47,399 nt of DNA from an uncultured Granulosicoccaceae bacterium (GCA_938007995.1 CALLLW010000011.1:1-47399); one strand, 5' to 3'; counted from the stretch's first letter, positions 28,030 to 37,661 are shown. Notes: generated by a model from the sequence alone, not told the origin. Numbers and translations: made by a program.

Positions 28030-30192
28030 CTACTTCGCCTCGGCAGGCACACTATTAGCGCCAATGCGCACACTGATCAGGATAATGCCCAGCACCACCG
28101 CAGCACCTGCAATATTGCTGATCCAGTGCAGCGGATAAAAAGCCGCAGCGCCACCTGCAATCAACAGCGGGTACATCCACCAGCGCAACGGACCTTCACT
28201 GTGCCTTTGCAGCAAAGCACTAAATGCATAGATACCAAACAGGCTAAAGAAACCAATGCGCGCTACAGTATCGAAACTGCCGCCAATCAACGGCGTATAG
28301 GCAAATATCAGCGGCACAATGTAAAGACCCTTGGCAATCTTCCATGCTTCAACACCAGTAGCCATAGGTGGTGACTTGGCGATACCCGCTGCAGTGAATG
28401 CTGCAAGACATACCGGCGGGGTAACGTTACTGTCCTGGCTTAACCAGAAGACAATAAGATGTGCTGTCAGCAAGAAGGTGGTCATTGCTTCAACATCTAC
28501 CAGTGTCGGTCTGAGCACGACGGCAAGTTCAAACGGTATTGTTGACATCAGCGTTTGTGCTTCTGCGAGTGTCATACCGGTTGCCACTTTCGCGATCAAC
28601 GGCGAATCAACCAACATAAACGATGCTGCCGCTACCGGGTCTGAAATACCGCTGACCAGTTGCTGCACAATGATACCGTCAGCCAGCATTCCGGCAAGCG
28701 CTGGCGCTGACAGTATCGACAACACAATATATGCAGCAGTTACCGGCAGCCCCATACCCAGTATCAATGAAGCAACCGTGATTAATGCTAACGCTATCAG
28801 CAACGACCCCTGCGACCATTGTGCAATCATCAGTGCAAAAGTATTGGCAAGTCCCGAGGTAGTCACCGCATTGTTGATTAAGCCGACAGCAACCAGCAAC
28901 ACTGCAGTCATGACTGACGTATTAACCCCTAACGCCAGTGCCCGCGTAATATTGCGAATACCCATCTTGTTGGGTGTGATCCAGCTGACCACAATCAAGG
29001 CACCTATCGCGATACAAGCGGCATAACTCGGTGTGCGACCCGATACCAGCAGGTAAGTCATGATTGCCAGCGGCAGCAGAAAATTCAATGCACCACCAAT
29101 CAGCTTTTTTCTATCAACCGCTTCAGGCTTCTCTGTGCCAATGCCGTACTTCATTGCCTCAATACGAACTATAAACGCCACTGATAGAAAATATAAAATT
29201 GCCGGTACAACCGATACTGCAACAATTCTGCTGTATTCAATACCGGTATAGCTCGCCATCACAAAAGCCCCTGCCCCCATGATTGGCGGCATTAGCTGTC
29301 CGCCGGTAGAAGCAGATGCCTCAACTCCTGCTGCAAACTTGCCGCGAAATCCGTTTGATTTCATCAACGGGATAGTGATGACACCAGTAGACGCTGTGTT
29401 GGCTACTGCGGAGCCTGAAATCGTGCCAGTTAATGCAGACGACATCACCGCCACAAACGCTGCACCGCCACGCAACCGACCGGCGATACCTTTGGACATC
29501 TCTATAACAAAATCAGATGCTCCTGATACCACCAGAAACGCACCGAAAATCATAAACAGCGTTATGTTGGCGGATGAGATAGTTGTGATAATGCCGAACA
29601 TGCCTTCATCGTTGTACAACGAACGAAACAACACATCATCAAGCGGCAAACTTGCCGCACGGAATGCGCCCGGCAGATTTTCACCAAGAAACAAAATATA
29701 GGATAAAGACAATATAACCAGTATTGGGATTATCCAGCCGGTCAAGCGACGCGTTAGCTCAATTGCCCCGACAATAACGACAAAGCCCGCTATCCAGTCG
29801 AACGGCGTGAATTGCCAGCTGAGTCCGGTTTTAGCGAGCGTGCGTTCATAGATGCCGTTTTCCGCATAGGCAATCCACAGTGCACTGATTGCAATCAATA
29901 CACCGAAAATAAGATTTGCCCATAAGTGCCTCGGGTTACCGTTTTTATCGGTTCGAAGTGTGGTTATGGCAGCAAGAAAACCGAAGCCCGCAAAGTGAAT
30001 GCAGTTCTGCCACAAGCCGGGCTCTTGCAGGTAAAGATTGGTGAGTACATGCCAGATGCCGAAGCAGCAGATGACAATAAAAACCAGCTTGTAGTACCAG
30101 GCGTTACTTAGTACGAAATCAAGATCAGACAGACGATCTTTAAACGACAGATTGTCGGGTCGGTCTTCAGCTTGAGCAGGCGCATCGGCCAT
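28030..30192 (-). CDS. TRAP transporter fused permease (TAXI type)
   Basis: This large hydrophobic protein of 720 residues with many transmembrane helices corresponds to the fused small (DctQ-like, residues about 30-160) and large (DctM-like, about 170-700) permease subunits found with TAXI binding proteins. Recognisable DctM-like segments are ITTISSANITLFMIFGAFLV, LTGTISGSAVANTASTGV, GGQLMPPIMGAGAFVMAS and LGMGLPVTAAYIVLS. It imports an organic acid or similar solute using an ion gradient, taking substrate from the periplasmic protein encoded 107 bp upstream. The substrate is not determinable; TAXI systems are linked to glutamate, fumarate and related acids in known cases. Confidence 0.92.
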   Translation of the reverse strand: MADAPAQAEDRPDNLSFKDRLSDLDFVLSNAWYYKLVFIVICCFGIWHVLTNLYLQEPGLWQNCIHFAGFGFLAAITTLRTDKNGNPRHLWANLIFGVLIAISALWIAYAENGIYERTLAKTGLSWQFTPFDWIAGFVVIVGAIELTRRLTGWIIPILVILSLSYILFLGENLPGAFRAASLPLDDVLFRSLYNDEGMFGIITTISSANITLFMIFGAFLVVSGASDFVIEMSKGIAGRLRGGAAFVAVMSSALTGTISGSAVANTASTGVITIPLMKSNGFRGKFAAGVEASASTGGQLMPPIMGAGAFVMASYTGIEYSRIVAVSVVPAILYFLSVAFIVRIEAMKYGIGTEKPEAVDRKKLIGGALNFLLPLAIMTYLLVSGRTPSYAACIAIGALIVVSWITPNKMGIRNITRALALGVNTSVMTAVLLVAVGLINNAVTTSGLANTFALMIAQWSQGSLLIALALITVASLILGMGLPVTAAYIVLSILSAPALAGMLADGIIVQQLVSGISDPVAAASFMLVDSPLIAKVATGMTLAEAQTLMSTIPFELAVVLRPTLVDVEAMTTFLLTAHLIVFWLSQDSNVTPPVCLAAFTAAGIAKSPPMATGVEAWKIAKGLYIVPLIFAYTPLIGGSFDTVARIGFFSLFGIYAFSALLQRHSEGPLRWWMYPLLIAGGAAAFYPLHWISNIAGAAVVLGIILISVRIGANSVPAEAK

Positions 30193-30299
30193 GAGAGTTA
30201 GGCCTATCGTTTGTGTGGCGGGAAACTAACGCTTTTGAGAAGAGCACCTGCAGCAAGGCAGATGCTCACACTTGCAAAATAATACCGCTAAAGCAGTAA

Positions 30300-31298
30300 T
30301 TACATCAGGTGATCAGGAATCTCCAGACCCACTTCTTTATAGTACTTCAACGCACCAGGGTGTAGTGGTACCGGCAAACCAGCCATGGCGTTTTCAACTG
30401 CCATTGCATTGGTTGCTTTATGAATTGCCTGCAGGAACGGCAGATTCTCATACAGCGCTTTGGTCAGCAGGTAGACATGCTGCTCATCAACATCTGCGTT
30501 TACCGCCAGAAAGTTTGGCTGGGCAATGGTTTGAATGTCGTTGTCCTGACCCGGATAAGTGCCGGCTTCAATGGTGTAGGGAACCCAGAGGTTACGACCA
30601 CCGTCCATTTTTACCCGCTCTTCTTCGGTAACGTTCAGAATAGTGAATTTGTCACCATTAGAAGACAGCAGCTTGGTAAGCGCACCGGTTGGAGGACCTG
30701 CAGGAAAACCACCACCTTTAGCCTGACCGTTTGCCATCGCGTCAGCTGATGGACCATAACCTGCGTGCACCAGATTGAACTCGCTGAGTCCAAGCCCCAT
30801 ACCTTCCATCAACACGCTGTTTGAACCCAGTGTTCCCGAGTTCTCTTTACCCATGACAACCGTCTCTCCCTTGATCGCTTCAAAGTCAGATACGGTGCCG
30901 GAGTTTACATGCTCGTTGGCAAGCACGAACTGCTCTACGTTCTGCCATAGCATGGTCACAGAGCGGAGATTCTCCTGCTTGTCAGTGACCGGACCTGTGC
31001 CAGTTGCAGCGTAGGATCCAAACAGCCCCTGTATAATGGCGAACTGCGCGTTATCAGCGGCCATCGCCTGTACGTTGGCACCGGAACCCGCTGAGTTCAC
31101 CGCCGTCAGACTGAACTTCTCTGTTGGCAGCAGCTTGATTTTTGTAAGTGTCGCGATGGCGGTACCAACAGGGTGATAAGTACCACCCGTCGATGCCGTG
31201 TTTAATATGTAGTCGTTTGCGGATGCAGCGGCACCAAAAGTGGCTGCTGCAAGGGTAGCGGTAGCCAGAACGAGTGGTTTGGCGAGATTCTTAAGCAT
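30300..31298 (-). CDS. TAXI-family TRAP transporter solute-binding protein
   Basis: This periplasmic protein has 332 residues. A signal peptide (MLKNLAKPLVLATATLAAAT, cleavage near ASA) is followed by the family start YILNTASTGGTYHPVGTAIA. The body has FAIIQGLFGSYAATG and VVMGKENSGTLGSNSVLMEG as in other TAXI proteins. It should capture the solute and deliver it to the fused permease encoded downstream. The frame extends to 31337, but the ATG at 31298 is right because TTGGAGG lies 7 nt upstream and the signal peptide begins there. The 298-bp leader upstream contains a threefold 12-bp direct repeat. It is downstream of, and codirectional with, a DctB-like kinase and regulator pair. Confidence 0.92.
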   Translation of the reverse strand: MLKNLAKPLVLATATLAAATFGAAASANDYILNTASTGGTYHPVGTAIATLTKIKLLPTEKFSLTAVNSAGSGANVQAMAADNAQFAIIQGLFGSYAATGTGPVTDKQENLRSVTMLWQNVEQFVLANEHVNSGTVSDFEAIKGETVVMGKENSGTLGSNSVLMEGMGLGLSEFNLVHAGYGPSADAMANGQAKGGGFPAGPPTGALTKLLSSNGDKFTILNVTEEERVKMDGGRNLWVPYTIEAGTYPGQDNDIQTIAQPNFLAVNADVDEQHVYLLTKALYENLPFLQAIHKATNAMAVENAMAGLPVPLHPGALKYYKEVGLEIPDHLM

Positions 31299-31512
31299 GA
31301 TTTTGCCTCCAATAGTAATCACGGTGTAACACCACAACTATAATGAGCAATAACCAGAGCACTTACAATCACTTTTATGTATCTGTTTTTACTGATCTTT
31401 TTTGATTCACACCAGACTCATTTGTCGACCACGTCAGGTCGACCGGCAGAAAACTGCTTATCGATCTGGTCGCTGTCGCAAAACACCCAAGTGCGGGCTT
31501 TTCTAGTATGTC

Positions 31513-31563
31513 TGCTTTGTGGGCTTGCTTACCTGGCTTGCTTTGTGGGCTTGCTTTGTGGGC
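31513..31563. repeat. Three direct copies of a 12-bp motif upstream of the TAXI gene
   Basis: TGCTTTGTGGGC occurs exactly at 31513-31524, 31539-31550 and 31552-31563, with GGCTT joining the last two. The block lies in the 298-bp gap between the regulator stop and the TAXI start, about 215 bp before the latter. Repeated sites in a leader can bind a regulator, but copy-slippage repeats are equally possible. Confidence 0.55.
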
Positions 31564-31596
31564 CCACTGACCGGACCCGAAACCAGACAATCAGGT

Positions 31597-32223
31597 TCAG
31601 CGCGGCATATCATCAGGGTTCTGGTTTTCGCTTAACAACACTTCGCGCGAAATCCCCAGTCTGAACATTTTATCGTTCAACGTTCGGCGATTAATCTGCA
31701 ATGTCTCAAGCACTCGGGTGACGTCACCGGCATGTTGCACAAGACAACTCTCGATAAGAAACTTCTCATAGGCAAGCACTCGCATCTTCAACGGCGAGCT
31801 ATGATCCAGTGATTCAAATGCATCACGCTGAGTGGCAGCAGGACTATATTTTGGTTTGCCTACCTTGCGAATGACACTGAGCAGCTGATCAGGATCAATC
31901 GGCTTTTCCAGAAACTCGACCGCACCAAGCTTCATCGCAGCAACCACATCGGGTATTTGTGCGTAGCCTGAAAAAAAGATGATGGGTATAAGCGGCCGAC
32001 TCTCACGGGCTTTTGCGGCAAATTCCAGCCCGCTACAATCCGGCATACGAAGATCGGTAACGATTAAATCAATGTTATCTGTGGTCAGTTTGCCGAGTGC
32101 AGTACCTGCCGATTCAGCAACAAGCACGAAAAAATCGTTTGCTCGCAGAAATCGTGCATTGGCACCGAGCACATCAAGGTCATCATCAACCAGCAATATC
32201 ACCATAGGTTCCAGATCAGTCAT
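31597..32223 (-). CDS. Response regulator, receiver plus Fis-type HTH (no AAA+ domain)
   Basis: This two-component regulator has 208 residues. Residues 8-120 are a receiver domain with acidic pair D13-D14, phospho-acceptor D57 in VTDLRMPDCSG, S85 and K107 (FLEKPID). Residues about 160-195 form a Fis-type HTH (GDVTRVLETLQINRRTLNDK) like the DNA-binding end of NtrC/DctD proteins. The sigma-54-interacting AAA+ domain is missing, as in the RegA/ActR type, so it should not activate sigma-54 promoters by the usual route. It follows the DctB-like kinase by 9 bp and is its likely partner. It precedes the TAXI TRAP genes, its plausible target. Confidence 0.88.
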   Translation of the reverse strand: MTDLEPMVILLVDDDLDVLGANARFLRANDFFVLVAESAGTALGKLTTDNIDLIVTDLRMPDCSGLEFAAKARESRPLIPIIFFSGYAQIPDVVAAMKLGAVEFLEKPIDPDQLLSVIRKVGKPKYSPAATQRDAFESLDHSSPLKMRVLAYEKFLIESCLVQHAGDVTRVLETLQINRRTLNDKMFRLGISREVLLSENQNPDDMPR

Positions 32224-32232
32224 GTTAATCTG

Positions 32233-34038
32233 CTACCTGGCCTGTTCGTTTTGGGGAATTTCCGCAGGAGTTTCTGTCAATTTTTCTGTAGCAATTTTTG
32301 CATCTGTTTGAACCGGTATGGTCAATGTAAAAACACTACCGTTGTTACCACTTTGCTCGCGGCACTTGTAGTGCAGTGTGCCTGAGTGATCTTTCGCAAT
32401 CATATCCACCAGAGTCAAACCAAGGCCCAAGCCGTGGCCTAAGCCGTGGCCTAAGCCGTGGCCATGGCCAGGACCATGGAGCTTATCACTAACAAACGGT
32501 TTGAATAAATTCTTTGCGACTGCTTCACTAACGCCGCCTCCGTTGTCTGCCACTTCAATAACAATCGTACTGTCATGTGACTTTGCACTCAGCAAAACCT
32601 CCGGATGCGGAACATCGGCCACGGCATCAAATGCATTATATAATAGATTCAACAGAGCTTGCTGCAACAGCACTTCACTACCTGACAACTGCGGCAGACT
32701 GTCTGCAACGCTTAAACTAAGCGAAGGGTACATCACCGGCCGCTCTCTTTTGATTGTATCCCGCACGTCACCAATAACTCGCCGCATATCAACCAGATTA
32801 TGATCCGTGCGTCTTTGACTGGTAAAATTACGCAGTGTCGTTATTACCCTGCCTATTCTCTTGGTGGTGCGATCACTGTCGATAACCACCTGTTTAATTT
32901 CTTCCATATCATGCTCCGGCGCGTCGATCAGCTTTCGCAGCGTTGCCAGATTCAACCGAAGGCTGGCAAGCGGTTGATTGATTTCATGATTGATCGCGCC
33001 TGACATGCGGCCCAGAACAGCGTAATTAGATTCAATAATGAGCGCCTGTTGCGCAGAGTTGAGCTCATCAGTTCGTTGCTGCACTTCTGTTTCCAGTCGC
33101 CTTGCATAGCGTTTTTCACTGTCAGCAAGGTTTTTTTGCGTCTTTATGTTGCGGCGTAATAAACCAAGAATAGACATCAGTGTCAGCACCAGCAGAAAAT
33201 ACATAAAAACTCTACCAGCAAGGTGCGAACGTTCGACAATAAGCTTCAATGACCAGTTTTCTGTGGTTGATGACTGTTGATGCAAAAAATAATTATCATT
33301 GTTTTCTTCATCGAGAAAACGATCTGCCTCAATGGAATATCTGCGCTCCGCTAGTTGATAACGACGATCATTATCTATCTGTGATATTTCTGCCGCAGCC
33401 AGCTCTCTGGTACGAGCATATAAATACTTTTCTTCTGTAGACAGAATAACAACGCCAAAATCATCAACTGCGAGCCACTGATACGGATGCAGCTCCCATG
33501 AATTCAATAAGTGATCAAGGTCAAACTTAACCACCACCACGCCGATCACCTGCTCTTTATTGAGGATCGGACTGGCAACAAAATATCCCGGTACACCGGT
33601 GGTGGCACCTACTGCAAAAAAGGTTGCCTCGGATTTTTGCATTGCACGAGTGAAGTACGGCCTGAATCCATAGTTAACACCAACAAAGCTCACCGGCTCT
33701 GAAAAATTGCTACTGGCAAGCGTAGTGCCGTCCCTGTTCATTAAAAAAGCGAATGCTGCATTGCTGTCACGCTGTGCGTTTTGCAAAGTCAGGTTGGCAG
33801 CGTTTAACGTAGCCGGGTTTGGCATCTGAAGTCCACTGACAATAATCGGGTTACGTGAAAGCAAGCGAGGCACCACGGCAAACTGGGTCAGCTGGCGGTC
33901 AAGCTCATCTACCTTGGTTCGCAGTTGAGATTGCATGGTGGCCGCATGTCTTTTTTTCTCAAAAGACATACCGGCAAACCAGACCACCACCAGAAACACA
34001 ACGGTGGCGAAAGCGGCGATAAGCTTAAATCTGGTCAT
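32233..34038 (-). CDS. DctB-like sensor histidine kinase
   Basis: This membrane sensor kinase has 601 residues from the ATG at 34038; the frame is open from a TTG at 34074, and neither start has a clear ribosome binding site. Order: a transmembrane helix (LIAAFATVVFLVVVWFAG), a periplasmic double-PAS-like sensor typical of DctB, a second helix (VFMYFLLVLTLMSILGLL), a short coiled coil, HisKA with SGAINHEINQPLASLRLNL (phosphorylated His about 350), and a GHKL ATPase with NLLYNAFDA and VADNGGGV. The ATP-lid glycine motif is expanded by a GHGL repeat. The cognate regulator follows after 9 bp. It likely senses a carboxylate outside and controls transport genes nearby. Confidence 0.9.
   Translation of the reverse strand: MTRFKLIAAFATVVFLVVVWFAGMSFEKKRHAATMQSQLRTKVDELDRQLTQFAVVPRLLSRNPIIVSGLQMPNPATLNAANLTLQNAQRDSNAAFAFLMNRDGTTLASSNFSEPVSFVGVNYGFRPYFTRAMQKSEATFFAVGATTGVPGYFVASPILNKEQVIGVVVVKFDLDHLLNSWELHPYQWLAVDDFGVVILSTEEKYLYARTRELAAAEISQIDNDRRYQLAERRYSIEADRFLDEENNDNYFLHQQSSTTENWSLKLIVERSHLAGRVFMYFLLVLTLMSILGLLRRNIKTQKNLADSEKRYARRLETEVQQRTDELNSAQQALIIESNYAVLGRMSGAINHEINQPLASLRLNLATLRKLIDAPEHDMEEIKQVVIDSDRTTKRIGRVITTLRNFTSQRRTDHNLVDMRRVIGDVRDTIKRERPVMYPSLSLSVADSLPQLSGSEVLLQQALLNLLYNAFDAVADVPHPEVLLSAKSHDSTIVIEVADNGGGVSEAVAKNLFKPFVSDKLHGPGHGHGLGHGLGHGLGLGLTLVDMIAKDHSGTLHYKCREQSGNNGSVFTLTIPVQTDAKIATEKLTETPAEIPQNEQAR
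32429..32464. repeat. In-frame 12-bp coding repeat in the kinase ATP lid
   Basis: AAGCCGTGGCCT occurs at 32429-32440 and 32441-32452, followed by a one-mismatch copy at 32453-32464. On the coding strand this gives repeated Gly-His-Gly-Leu. The unit is a multiple of three, so copy changes would keep the reading frame. Confidence 0.9.
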
Positions 34039-34085
34039 TATCAACAGTGACAGGCTCTGCCGTGGTAAATGCAATAGAGTCCGGG

Positions 34086-35159
34086 TTAAGGAATCCTGAC
34101 AATATCGCCCTGCTGCAATCCATCAGTCACTTCAATGATTAAACCATCTGACAAACCGGTTTGTATTTGCCGACGCTCAAACCCTTCAGCATTTTTTAGC
34201 AGTACATAGGTTTGATCATCATCAAACAGCAAAGCCGCCTCATCGAGAGTCAGCACATCATCACGACGGTCCAAAACAATATCCGCATTAGCGCTATAGC
34301 CTGCCCGCACCTGATAATCAGGGTTTTGCTGTATGGCAGCGCGTATTTGAAACTGCACTGTGCCTTCGTTACGCACACCCTTTGGCGATATAAACTCCAG
34401 CGTGCCATCAAAGGTCTGGTTTTCAATGGCACCGATACTGACCACCAGCGCTAAACCCTCAGTGATTCTGCCAACCTCGGATTCATCGACCGTACCGACA
34501 AATATCATGTCTGTCATATCGGCAACAGATGCAATCGTAGTTCCCTCGTTAAACGTGTTGGTTTCGGTGACGGTCTCGCCCTCTTTCACCGGTATTTCCA
34601 GAACCGTACCGCTGACCGTAGAACGAATTTCACTCGACACTGTGCCTGCGTCACCGTTACCCCCTTCGCGTATCAGAGTCAGATTACTTCTGGCGCTCTC
34701 CTCTTCCTTGAGCTGAATTTCATATTCATACTGGTATCTGGAAAACTCATCTGTTGAGATCAGTTTGTCATCAAGCAGGTTACGGCGTCGATCCCGCTCA
34801 CGTCTGGCGTTTTCTGCGCTGATACCTGCAGTTTCAAGGCGCGACTGCGCAGCATTCAACGAAACAGCATCGGGCACTATTTTAATTTTTGCAATCAGTG
34901 CGTCTTTTTCAATCACACCGCCTGCTTCCAGAAACAGTGATTCAACCACACCGGAAACGCGGGACTTTATTGTGATTTCTTTTCGCGGCTCAATTGAACC
35001 AATAGCAACGGCGCGTTTTATTATGGTGCCGCTTTCGACCTGTCTGGTGTCGAATATCTCGGGAGGTTGTTCGTTACGCTTTACAAGAAAGTACAGGCCC
35101 GCGGCAAACAGCCCCATAACCACAAACAGCAATAATGTTCTTATTATCGTTTTTATCAT
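34086..35159 (-). CDS. MacA/HlyD-like periplasmic adaptor of an ABC exporter
   Basis: This membrane-fusion (adaptor) protein has 357 residues. It has an N-terminal anchor helix (IRTLLLFVVMGLFAAGLYFL) and a first lipoyl half (GSIEPRKEITIKSRVSGVVE). A coiled-coil hairpin follows at about 100-165, rich in Arg/Glu, then the second lipoyl half (STVSGTVLEIPVKEGETVT) and beta-barrel segments. It should bridge the inner-membrane ABC permeases to an outer-membrane channel, which is not encoded here. The frame extends to 35192, but the ATG at 35159 is preferred: it is 1 bp after the stop of the upstream permease and begins the anchor helix. The next gene, the kinase, follows by under 50 bp. Confidence 0.88.
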   Translation of the reverse strand: MIKTIIRTLLLFVVMGLFAAGLYFLVKRNEQPPEIFDTRQVESGTIIKRAVAIGSIEPRKEITIKSRVSGVVESLFLEAGGVIEKDALIAKIKIVPDAVSLNAAQSRLETAGISAENARRERDRRRNLLDDKLISTDEFSRYQYEYEIQLKEEESARSNLTLIREGGNGDAGTVSSEIRSTVSGTVLEIPVKEGETVTETNTFNEGTTIASVADMTDMIFVGTVDESEVGRITEGLALVVSIGAIENQTFDGTLEFISPKGVRNEGTVQFQIRAAIQQNPDYQVRAGYSANADIVLDRRDDVLTLDEAALLFDDDQTYVLLKNAEGFERRQIQTGLSDGLIIEVTDGLQQGDIVRIP

Positions 35160-35160
35160 G

Positions 35161-36432
35161 TTACTCCGCGCGCAGCGCCTCCACCGGATCAATTTTCATT
35201 GCGTGACGAGCCGGTATTAGTGTTGCCAGCAGCGAAGCAACTCCAAGCGCCACGATCGCTGCCAGTGCAATTTTTAGATCAATAGTCGGTGTGTCGAATA
35301 AAACATCAGCATCAACACTTTTAGTAATCGGGCGTGTTAAAAAATCAACCACAAACAACGCAAGCAAACCGGCGAATAGCCCAAGCAAACCTGACACGCC
35401 AACCAGTGTGGTGGTTTCAGCAAGTATCATCGTCAACACTGAACGTGGTGTGGCACCAATAGATTTTCGAATACCAAATTCACGGCGCCGTTCGCGAATA
35501 GCAATCATCATGATATTACTGACGCCCAGCACACCTGCCAGCAGCGTTGCCAGACCGACCGTCCAGATAAACGCTCGTATACCGACAAACAATCTTTCTA
35601 TACGTAAAAATTCGGTTTCAGAGTTCCAGTCGCCGAATGCCCGGTAATCCGTTGGATCAACCCGATGCCGCTGCATCAGCACCTGCCGCATCTCTGCAGC
35701 AACAGATTCACTGCGCAAACCAGTGTCTGGAATCATCGCGTAGAAACCGATCTCTTCGCCATAACTAAACACTTGTTGAAACGTTGAAAGCGGTGTGATG
35801 ACCAGACTTTCCATACGTTCGCGATTACTGCCATAGCGACGCGGTTGAAACACACCGATAACAGTGAAGCTGATTTGCCTTATTTGGATCTGCTGACCAA
35901 CCGGATTGACGTCATCACCAAACAAATCGCGGTGAATACGTTCACCAATAACCGCGACCTTGCGTTTTTGTTTGATGTCGAGTTGATTGATAAATCTGCC
36001 ATGGCGAAACGTCATTGGCAAAACGTTTTGATAAGCGGGAGTATCGCCGGAAATTTCAGCATCTGTGACTTTGCTGCCGTGCACCACATCGCTGCGGCCA
36101 CGAAAGCGCGCCAGACGTAAACGTGGTGCTAGCGTATCAATACCAGCCACTCTGGACTGCAGCGCTGCTGTGTCTTCATTGGTAAGGCGCAGCTCTCTGC
36201 CAGGTGGCAGACCCTGCCATGGCCTGGTTGTTGCCCGCCCCCACATATACAGCGCATTGGTGGCGTAACCGGCCATGCTTTTGTTGACGCCAGACTGTAT
36301 GCCGTTACCAAAGCCGAGCATAACTATTAGAATAAACACTCCCCAGAAAATGCCGGACGCGGTAAGCAGGGTTCGCAAACGATTGGCTTTTAATACCTGC
36401 CAGACCTCACCCCATAGTTCGCGATCAATCAT
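35161..36432 (-). CDS. MacB-like ABC transporter permease (second copy)
   Basis: This FtsX/MacB-family permease has 423 residues. An N-terminal transmembrane helix (LLTASGIFWGVFILIVMLGFG) is followed by a periplasmic MacB_PCD-type domain (about 45-270), then three C-terminal helices with the conserved NIMMIAIRERRREFGIRKSIGATP cytosolic loop split around them. It ends LIPARHAMKIDPVEALRAE, the typical family C-terminus. It overlaps the preceding permease by 4 bp. Two different permeases with one ATPase suggest a heterodimeric exporter of the LolCDE/MacB mechanotransmission type. The exported substrate (peptide, lipid or antibiotic) cannot be told. Confidence 0.91.
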   Translation of the reverse strand: MIDRELWGEVWQVLKANRLRTLLTASGIFWGVFILIVMLGFGNGIQSGVNKSMAGYATNALYMWGRATTRPWQGLPPGRELRLTNEDTAALQSRVAGIDTLAPRLRLARFRGRSDVVHGSKVTDAEISGDTPAYQNVLPMTFRHGRFINQLDIKQKRKVAVIGERIHRDLFGDDVNPVGQQIQIRQISFTVIGVFQPRRYGSNRERMESLVITPLSTFQQVFSYGEEIGFYAMIPDTGLRSESVAAEMRQVLMQRHRVDPTDYRAFGDWNSETEFLRIERLFVGIRAFIWTVGLATLLAGVLGVSNIMMIAIRERRREFGIRKSIGATPRSVLTMILAETTTLVGVSGLLGLFAGLLALFVVDFLTRPITKSVDADVLFDTPTIDLKIALAAIVALGVASLLATLIPARHAMKIDPVEALRAE

Positions 36433-37658
36433 GAGGGCTGCAGTGCCTCGACCGGATTGATCCTTGCCGCTCTTCGCGCCGGCAGATAGCCAGCCAGTGT
36501 GCCGGAAGCGATTACCAGCACAGTCACTGAAACGACGACAAACGTGTTCACATCAGGCTGATACATGTATTCATTTTCAGGCACGGTTGCTTTTAACAGC
36601 TCTAGTAGCCCCAGACTTGCAAGCAGGCCGATGTAGCCTGCAATCGTGGTCAATATGACAGATTCGAGCACAATCAATCGCGTAATAGAACCGGGCGTGG
36701 CACCGATTGCCTTACGGATACCAATTTCCCGCCGGCGTTCATTAACTGATATCACCATAATGTTACTGACCGCCAATATACCGGTTAGTACCGTACCAAC
36801 ACCAACGACAGCAACAAACACACGCACCCAGAAGAACAGATCGGTAATTTTTTTGTATTCATCAAGGTTGTTGTAAATTCTGGCAGCTCGTTTATCTTCG
36901 ACTGCAAAGTTGTGCGTTTCTGCCAGCAGAGATCGAACCTGTTGTTCGCTGTCTTTGCTTTGCTGATAACTCGCATCACCCACTGTATACATGAGCATGT
37001 GCAATCGCTGCGGCTCTGCAAACATCAGCTGTGTGGTGCTGACCGGCATATAAACCGTTTCTTCCTCTGAACGGGATCCCTCATCAGTGAACACGCCGAT
37101 TACCTGGCACACAGTACCACCCAGTTCAATAAGCTTCCCCAATGGACTGACTTCGGCAAACAAACGATCCACTACCTGCAAGCCGATCACGCAGACTTTG
37201 CGACGTTCGATCAAATCAAGCTCGTTGATATATCGGCCAGCAGTAATAATGGTTTTTTCAAGATACAAATGATCAGGGTGTACGCCACGGATATCAAATG
37301 CCGCCTGTTGACCGCCATAGCTAACGCGATTATCACCAACGTAGTAACGTGCGGTGAGCTTATCGACATGCGGCACTTTGGCCTGCACCTGATCGTAGTC
37401 TGCATTGCTGTATTGAATCGAACGCCCACGCGCCAGACCGTTATGTGCGATGGTGGTTTTACCCTGATAAATTCGAATGCTGTTGACAGCATCGTCTTTA
37501 AACTGAAGCTCAACACCGTTTTGAATGCCACGCCCCGCACCGAGCAACAACACCAGCATAAATATGCCCCAGGCAACAGTGAGTATAGCCAGAGCAGTAC
37601 GCGTTTTATGAGTCCTTAGAGAATCACCTATTTCTGCGAGCTGATCAATCATAGACAC
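36429..37658 (-). CDS. MacB-like ABC transporter permease (first copy)
   Basis: This permease has 409 residues and the same architecture as its neighbour. The first transmembrane helix is ALAILTVAWGIFMLVLLLGA, and a large periplasmic domain follows. The loop NIMVISVNERRREIGIRKAIG lies between C-terminal helices, and the end is GYLPARRAARINPVEALQPS. It is similar to, but clearly diverged from, the permease downstream, so the pair is an old duplication rather than a recent one. It starts 3 bp after the ATPase stop and overlaps the second permease by 4 bp (ATGA), giving a tightly packed ATPase-permease-permease-adaptor operon. Confidence 0.91.
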   Translation of the reverse strand: MSMIDQLAEIGDSLRTHKTRTALAILTVAWGIFMLVLLLGAGRGIQNGVELQFKDDAVNSIRIYQGKTTIAHNGLARGRSIQYSNADYDQVQAKVPHVDKLTARYYVGDNRVSYGGQQAAFDIRGVHPDHLYLEKTIITAGRYINELDLIERRKVCVIGLQVVDRLFAEVSPLGKLIELGGTVCQVIGVFTDEGSRSEEETVYMPVSTTQLMFAEPQRLHMLMYTVGDASYQQSKDSEQQVRSLLAETHNFAVEDKRAARIYNNLDEYKKITDLFFWVRVFVAVVGVGTVLTGILAVSNIMVISVNERRREIGIRKAIGATPGSITRLIVLESVILTTIAGYIGLLASLGLLELLKATVPENEYMYQPDVNTFVVVSVTVLVIASGTLAGYLPARRAARINPVEALQPS

Positions 37659-37661
37659 ATA

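Noticed and set aside
34039..34074. Upstream TTG start for the DctB-like kinase
   Set aside because: Twelve extra residues before the membrane helix have no family support; however neither start has a clear ribosome binding site, so this remains weakly decided.
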